Below, piece after piece: positions 59,987 to 64,000 of a DNA stretch of 64,000 bases. The stretch lies in contig NC_088325.1 in NCBI RefSeq assembly GCF_910592395.1, forward strand, positions 10,542,109 to 10,606,108, given 5' to 3'. Origin of the DNA: Lineus longissimus. Lineage: Eukaryota; Nemertea; Pilidiophora; Heteronemertea; Lineidae. Made by a program: the position numbers and the translations under genes. How positions within the stretch are numbered: position 1 is the first letter of the stretch; the number at the start of each line of letters is the position of its first letter. Under the pieces are notes generated by a model. That model worked only from the letters and a program-made list of their open reading frames with translations. It was not told the origin of the DNA and did no database searches.

Positions 59987-62052
59987 GGGCCTGATTCACA
60001 AAGCACTCTTAGATTTCCGATCTTAGATCACTCTAAGAGCACTCATAGGGTGAACTTACGTGAAAGGTTAGGGAACCCTAAGTGTTATTCATGAAGCTAT
60101 CTAAGAATTATCTAAGCAATTGCTTACGCAAAGTGAATGAATAAGTCCTGAGTGAACACACGTAACCTGCTATAGCAAACTTTAAAACGTCTCTTGTAAT
60201 GAAAGGGAAAGGTATTTCAGCTCATTGCATTGCATGTTTATACACAATCATGACAGAAGTCCTAAGGGTTTGCATGGCAGTACAGAAGACTTCTCACGTG
60301 GCATTCCAACGGCGTTTCCCAATTACAATGGCCCAAAAATGCCCCAGAAAAAACAATTTCTCTCCGAAAGAAATCGACAAACTCACTGACCTGGTGCAAC
60401 AGCATAACGAAGTGATTTCAGGCAAATTCAGATTTGATTACTTTGTGTTACGTGAACTTTGGTGTGTTATGAAACTTGAAATACCGCGCGCACAGGGAGC
60501 GCAGGGAGAGCAGACTTGAGAGTGACGCCAAGAAAGCAGAACGTGATTGAGAGCAAACGAAAAAGCTCGCAACGTTGAGACGGAGCCCCGGAGTTAGGCT
60601 GGGTACAAGGAAGCCAGCTCAGTGCTGAGGCCGAGTGCCGCCAACGGTCGAAACGAAATAGTATGCTGTACGAGAAAGAATGGTTCGGGAGCGTCACGAG
60701 ACGTCCACGAGGGAACCGAATATAGCTGCACGTGCACGAATGATTCTGGAAGCCACGAGGCGTGTCTAGCCTGTATGCTGAGGTTACTCAATATTCTGAA
60801 CTTGGCGCCGAAATCCAGCTAGTGTCGAAGTCTGCTCCCTTTCGCGAAACGAAATAATATCGACACGCGCCAAAATTCATTCTGAGGTGACTCTTGAATA
60901 GAATTCCTGTATATATTTTGTATTAAACTTATATTTGTTTACATTTAAAACCAGTCTCGTTCAGTTTCTTCATACACAGAAGTGTCGCATCTTGCATAGA
61001 ACCAACAACCCACTTGAACTCACAGGGGGAGTTCGTAACAATTACTAAGAAGATATGTTCTGTTGCACCATGCATCCGGACGAGAGAAGAAGTGGGAGGA
61101 CTTGAAGCAAATGGCAAAAAAGAAGAGGTATGACGAAATGAAAAAGAGGCAGGTGACAGGAAATGTTCCATTTTCTGATGACGGCGAGAATAGTGGTGAT
61201 GAGAATGCCAATGGTTTAAACGGTACAGAAGAAAAGATCATTGGCTTGTGGGTGTAGATCTTGTGTGTGGCCTTGAAGGTGGGGTAGATACTGCGGGTAA
61301 AAATGCTACTACCGAAAACACAGGGAAAGTAAGTAAGTAAGCGTGTTCATACATCCGGCAATAGGCCTATGAAAAGGCTTTAGCTATTCTCTATCATTAC
61401 CAAGAGCAATAAATGGTCTGGCTCTGAAGGCTTTGATAGATGTAGGTAGCTAAATATTTTTTTCCGAGAATATGAGGGCGTGAATTTGATATGTTGCTTG
61501 GTTTATCATGGGGGAGGGGGTTGGGTCCGCCCGATAAAAAATACTAACATTAAGTTTGACATGTTTTGATTATTCTGCGTCGCTCGCAGTAGAAACCCTC
61601 AATAATACGTTCCTGGGCATCCGGCTGAGGGAATGAAACGAATTGCTGTGCCTTTCTCACCAGTACCGTAGAAACTCGTAAAACAACCCTTGAGACACTA
61701 GGTTGGCTGATGTGACTGGCACATCACCGATACATCCTGTACCGTTTGAACAAATCGACGTCGTCATATTCATCAAGAGGGTGCAACCGATCCCAAAAAC
61801 CCGTTCCCGACGGAGAGCTCGTCTGATGACGTCTTCTTCAGCAAATATTACAGCCGCCATAAATTCTAGCGCGCGTTGCCTTACCAAATGCCCTAAGTGT
61901 ACACTAAGATGGGTCCGGTACCTCACGTAGAGTTCACTATGTATTTGCGTAATTTTAAGGATCTTTTGTGAATACCACTTCACTCCTTAAGTGTTATCTA
62001 AGAGTATGTTACGGACCCGTAAGTCACTAAGAGTGCTTTGTGAATCCGGCCC
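59987..62052. mobile_element. Harbinger-like DNA transposon relic
   Basis: The ends GGGCCTGATTCACAAAGC and (reversed) GGGCCGGATTCACAAAGC form ~26-bp inverted repeats with one mismatch. CAG flanks both sides (59984-59986 and 62053-62055), fitting the 3-bp duplication of PIF/Harbinger. On the plus strand 60328-60440 (RKNNFSPKEIDKLTDLVQQH) and 61065-61170 (KKWEDLKQMAKKKRYDEMKK) are the two halves of the Myb/SANT-like accessory protein. On the minus strand 61870-61700 starts like the Harbinger transposase (VIRRALRRERVF) and then breaks. The transposase core is missing. Confidence 0.82.
60446..61040. mobile_element. Probable solo LTR nested in the Harbinger-like relic
   Basis: The ~595-bp insert separates the two halves of the Myb-like ORF. 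It begins near TGTTACGTGAAC and ends GAGTTCGTAACA, a short inverted pair starting TG and ending CA, as in many Gypsy-type LTRs. ATTAC follows the right end (61041). On the left ATTAC lies at 60437-60441, four bases before TGTTACG, so the exact left border is uncertain. There is no coding capacity. Confidence 0.6.
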
Positions 62053-62345
62053 CAGAGCCCCAAACGTTGCGGACCACATTAACGAAAGAACTGTTGTTAG
62101 TCGTGCATTAGGTTCGACATCTAATGTAAGACTAATAGAGGTCTAAATATATACTATAGGCCGGGGGGGGGGGGCCGCTAAATGTTTTGTTTATGGACAG
62201 CAAACAATCTTGCCTGGGGTGTTGACGAAGTAATTTAAGTAAATATAGAGGTTTTGTTAACCCCATTGTCCGGAATTCGGCTATCTTTGAACAAGCCCCA
62301 AAGTGACATGAGTGCCTACATGTACAATGTACAATCAAATACACA

Positions 62346-62590
62346 GGCAAAAGTTTCCGTCCACGGATAGTTGATGGGGGTTAATCATGAACGTTCCATC
62401 CATGGGCCATCCATGGATAGTATTGGATGATCTCCATCAGCTATCCATGGATGGACCTCCGCGGATGGAACGTCCATGGGTGTTCAGTGGATTGTTGATG
62501 GAATACGTTATAGAATCTATGATGGGCCGTCTATATATCGGTCGTCAACTATCATCGACCGTCAACTATCCGTGGACGGACAATTTTGCC
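62346..62590. mobile_element. MITE with GGCAAAA ends and repeated CCATGGAT palindromes
   Basis: The left arm (GGCAAAAGTTTCCGTCCACG, then GATAGTTGATGG) and right arm (the complement, ending ATTTTGCC) form ~32-bp imperfect inverted repeats. The left half contains several CCATGGAT-type palindromes. Confidence 0.7.
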
Positions 62591-63129
62591 GGTGTATTAG
62601 TCGCGGGTCACCTTAAAGATGATCCTCAAATCTTAGCCATACTCAGATCTTGGGATGAACAACTGAAAACAGTGCCAATCGACACAGATTTGTCAATATC
62701 ACGGATGTAAAGCAAAGGGATTAGCGAATTGTGGCTTCCAGCAACTATTTTCGAGGCAGACCATGCGGACAACGATGTGTTTATTAGAGGGCAACAACTG
62801 GGACATTATTTGCTTTTGAGAGGGATATTTGAATGGCGGGAAAGAATCCTTTAATATGCAAAATAGTCGGGCGTCGAACGCCAAAAACTTATGATGAAGT
62901 GTTTAATTTATAAGCAAACATTTGAATAAAATCATACCCGAAGGTGTACAAATGAATTCGTTCATCTCAAGTTCCCCGTATTTATATAAGGATTTTCGTC
63001 AGTAAATTTAGTCCATGTTAAAGTATTGGGAAAATGCTGATAGCGATAGGATAGTATGGATAATCCTTGTGACAATATCGATTCAGAAATTGTGAGTTAC
63101 CATTTCGGAGATGGCTCGTTTATGATTCT

Positions 63130-63336
63130 TAAAGGCGAAACTGTAGCGACTCTATTTGGCCAATCTTGGGAACACCAGAACCCTATCAAACACCAAAAAT
63201 CGGACAATATTCTGTTTTCGGAGGCCATGCTGAGGTGACAATGTCCTCCGGGTAATACATTATTACAATTTTGTGGGTTTTGGATGAGTTCTGGTGTTTC
63301 TTAGATTGGCAAAATGGAGTCACTTTAGTTTCTGAT
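63130..63336. repeat. Imperfect inverted repeat, ~45-bp arms
   Basis: GAAACTGTAGCGACTC with GCCAATCTTGGGAACACCAGAA (63139-63180) pairs with the segment 63285-63335 (TTCTGGTGTTTC, GATTGGC, GAGTCACTTTAGTTTC). This is a probable old foldback element. Confidence 0.55.
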
Positions 63337-63788
63337 ACGTGAATCGCACTGGCGCGGAAGTTGCCCCGGCCTAATACCTCACAGTTGAAAGAATTCAATA
63401 CTCGGCCCAATACTCGGTCTACACCCGCTCGCACCTAGGCCGCAATTCTCATTATCCTACTGTCTTATCAAAGGGTTATCAGGGCAGAGCTTGATAACAT
63501 CGACCTCCACGAAACGTATTTCTCGGGGTTTGACAGGCCTTAACTGACAAGGGCATTAAAACTCGGACGCCGCAGGTTTCGCGTGGGGAGTTTAAACATC
63601 TTTAAAATGCCCAAAATGCCCATTCCTATGGGCATCATCCCCGTGGGAGAAGTTACATCCATATTGGCCTATATCCGTATGTCGGGAGGGGTCACAGAGG
63701 GGTTTCTTTCAACGAGGCCAAAACTACTGTTTTTTAAACATTCGTGTACATGTATAATTTGAATTTCAATTTGAATTTGTATATTTAG

Positions 63789-63966
63789 GAAGATCATGCC
63801 ATTTTTCAGGGTGACGCGAAAACTCCCGTCGGCGTCGACAATGTTGCCGTCGACATCTCGGACGAGAAAGATCACAAAGCGAATGGAAAGATACCGCTCG
63901 AGGAGGGGTTGGATCCATGGTCAACTCATGATATCGCCCTGAAAGACCCCGGCAAATCATGGGCTG
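63789..63966 (+). CDS. Internal exon of an unidentified gene (runs out of window)
   Basis: A TATATTTAG acceptor is followed by 59 open codons (starting EDHAIFQGDAKTPVGV and ending LKDPGKSWAG) and a GTAAGC donor. The composition is acidic and hydrophilic, typical of an N-terminal cytoplasmic region, and the base composition is more GC-rich than the flanks. It enters in phase 0, so it could follow 58703, or a short ATG exon at 63056-63091. The family is not recognised. Confidence 0.5.
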
Positions 63967-64000
63967 GTAAGCTTCTTCTTCTCCCGCGTTCGCTCTGTAC

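Noticed and set aside
62387-62710. 107-codon open frame starting in the MITE
   Set aside because: The first two thirds are the inverted-repeat element, and the rest has no recognisable motif.
1-64000. Search for CRISPR arrays, bacterial operons, tRNA or rRNA genes
   Set aside because: The window is animal DNA. No repeat-spacer array and no complete tRNA or rRNA was seen; the only tRNA-like sequence is the SINE head near 26900.

Overview
The window is animal (metazoan) nuclear DNA. The coding sequence is split into short exons with GT-AG introns, and the density of repeats and inverted-repeat elements is high. Three broadly conserved single-copy genes are recognisable: hydroxymethylbilane synthase, prefoldin subunit 2 and a PROSER3 homologue. 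Frequent short words such as taggcct and acatgta, together with the repeat styles, suggest a marine invertebrate, probably an invertebrate deuterostome. The sequence alone does not fix the species.

Layout. 248-3357 (+) is the 3' part of the haem-pathway gene HMBS. 3358-9411 is repeat-rich: palindromes, a TTAA-flanked inverted-repeat element and a long degenerate tandem array with a ~381-bp higher-order period. A LINE 3' end (9412-9835, +) lies next to PFDN2 (9940-11714, -). 11930-13470 holds a decayed LINE on the minus strand, followed by a small inverted-repeat element and a ~168-bp tandem array. The array runs into the stop codon of a minus-strand zinc-finger gene with a SWIM-like motif (15216-20782). 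Upstream of that gene are a 79-bp minisatellite, a candidate TATA promoter and a larger repeat. PROSER3-like occupies 24885-30850 (+).

Second half. A secreted protein with two Ig domains and a C-terminal PAN/apple-like domain is at 32866-37216 (+). A kyphoscoliosis-peptidase-like transglutaminase-fold gene is at 39235-43487 (+), with a LINE tail overlapping its stop codon. A rhodopsin-type GPCR at 48818-51434 (+) is split between TM6 and TM7 by a 1,437-bp insertion. A secreted four-Ig protein is at 52078-56885 (+). Two isolated possible exons of another gene are at 58644 and 63789, and a Harbinger-like element with a nested LTR-like insert is at 59987-62052.

The genes do not form an operon-like pathway. 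The two Ig genes are clearly related: all six Ig domains share one exon design, and three share a C-terminal motif. The most notable signal is the split GPCR. The insertion is flanked by a 4-bp duplication (TTAC), its two 444-bp direct terminal repeats appear identical, and each repeat is itself bounded by a 13-bp inverted repeat. Removing the insertion with one TTAC leaves the receptor reading frame open through TM7. This looks like a recent gene-breaking mobile element of a type I cannot assign.
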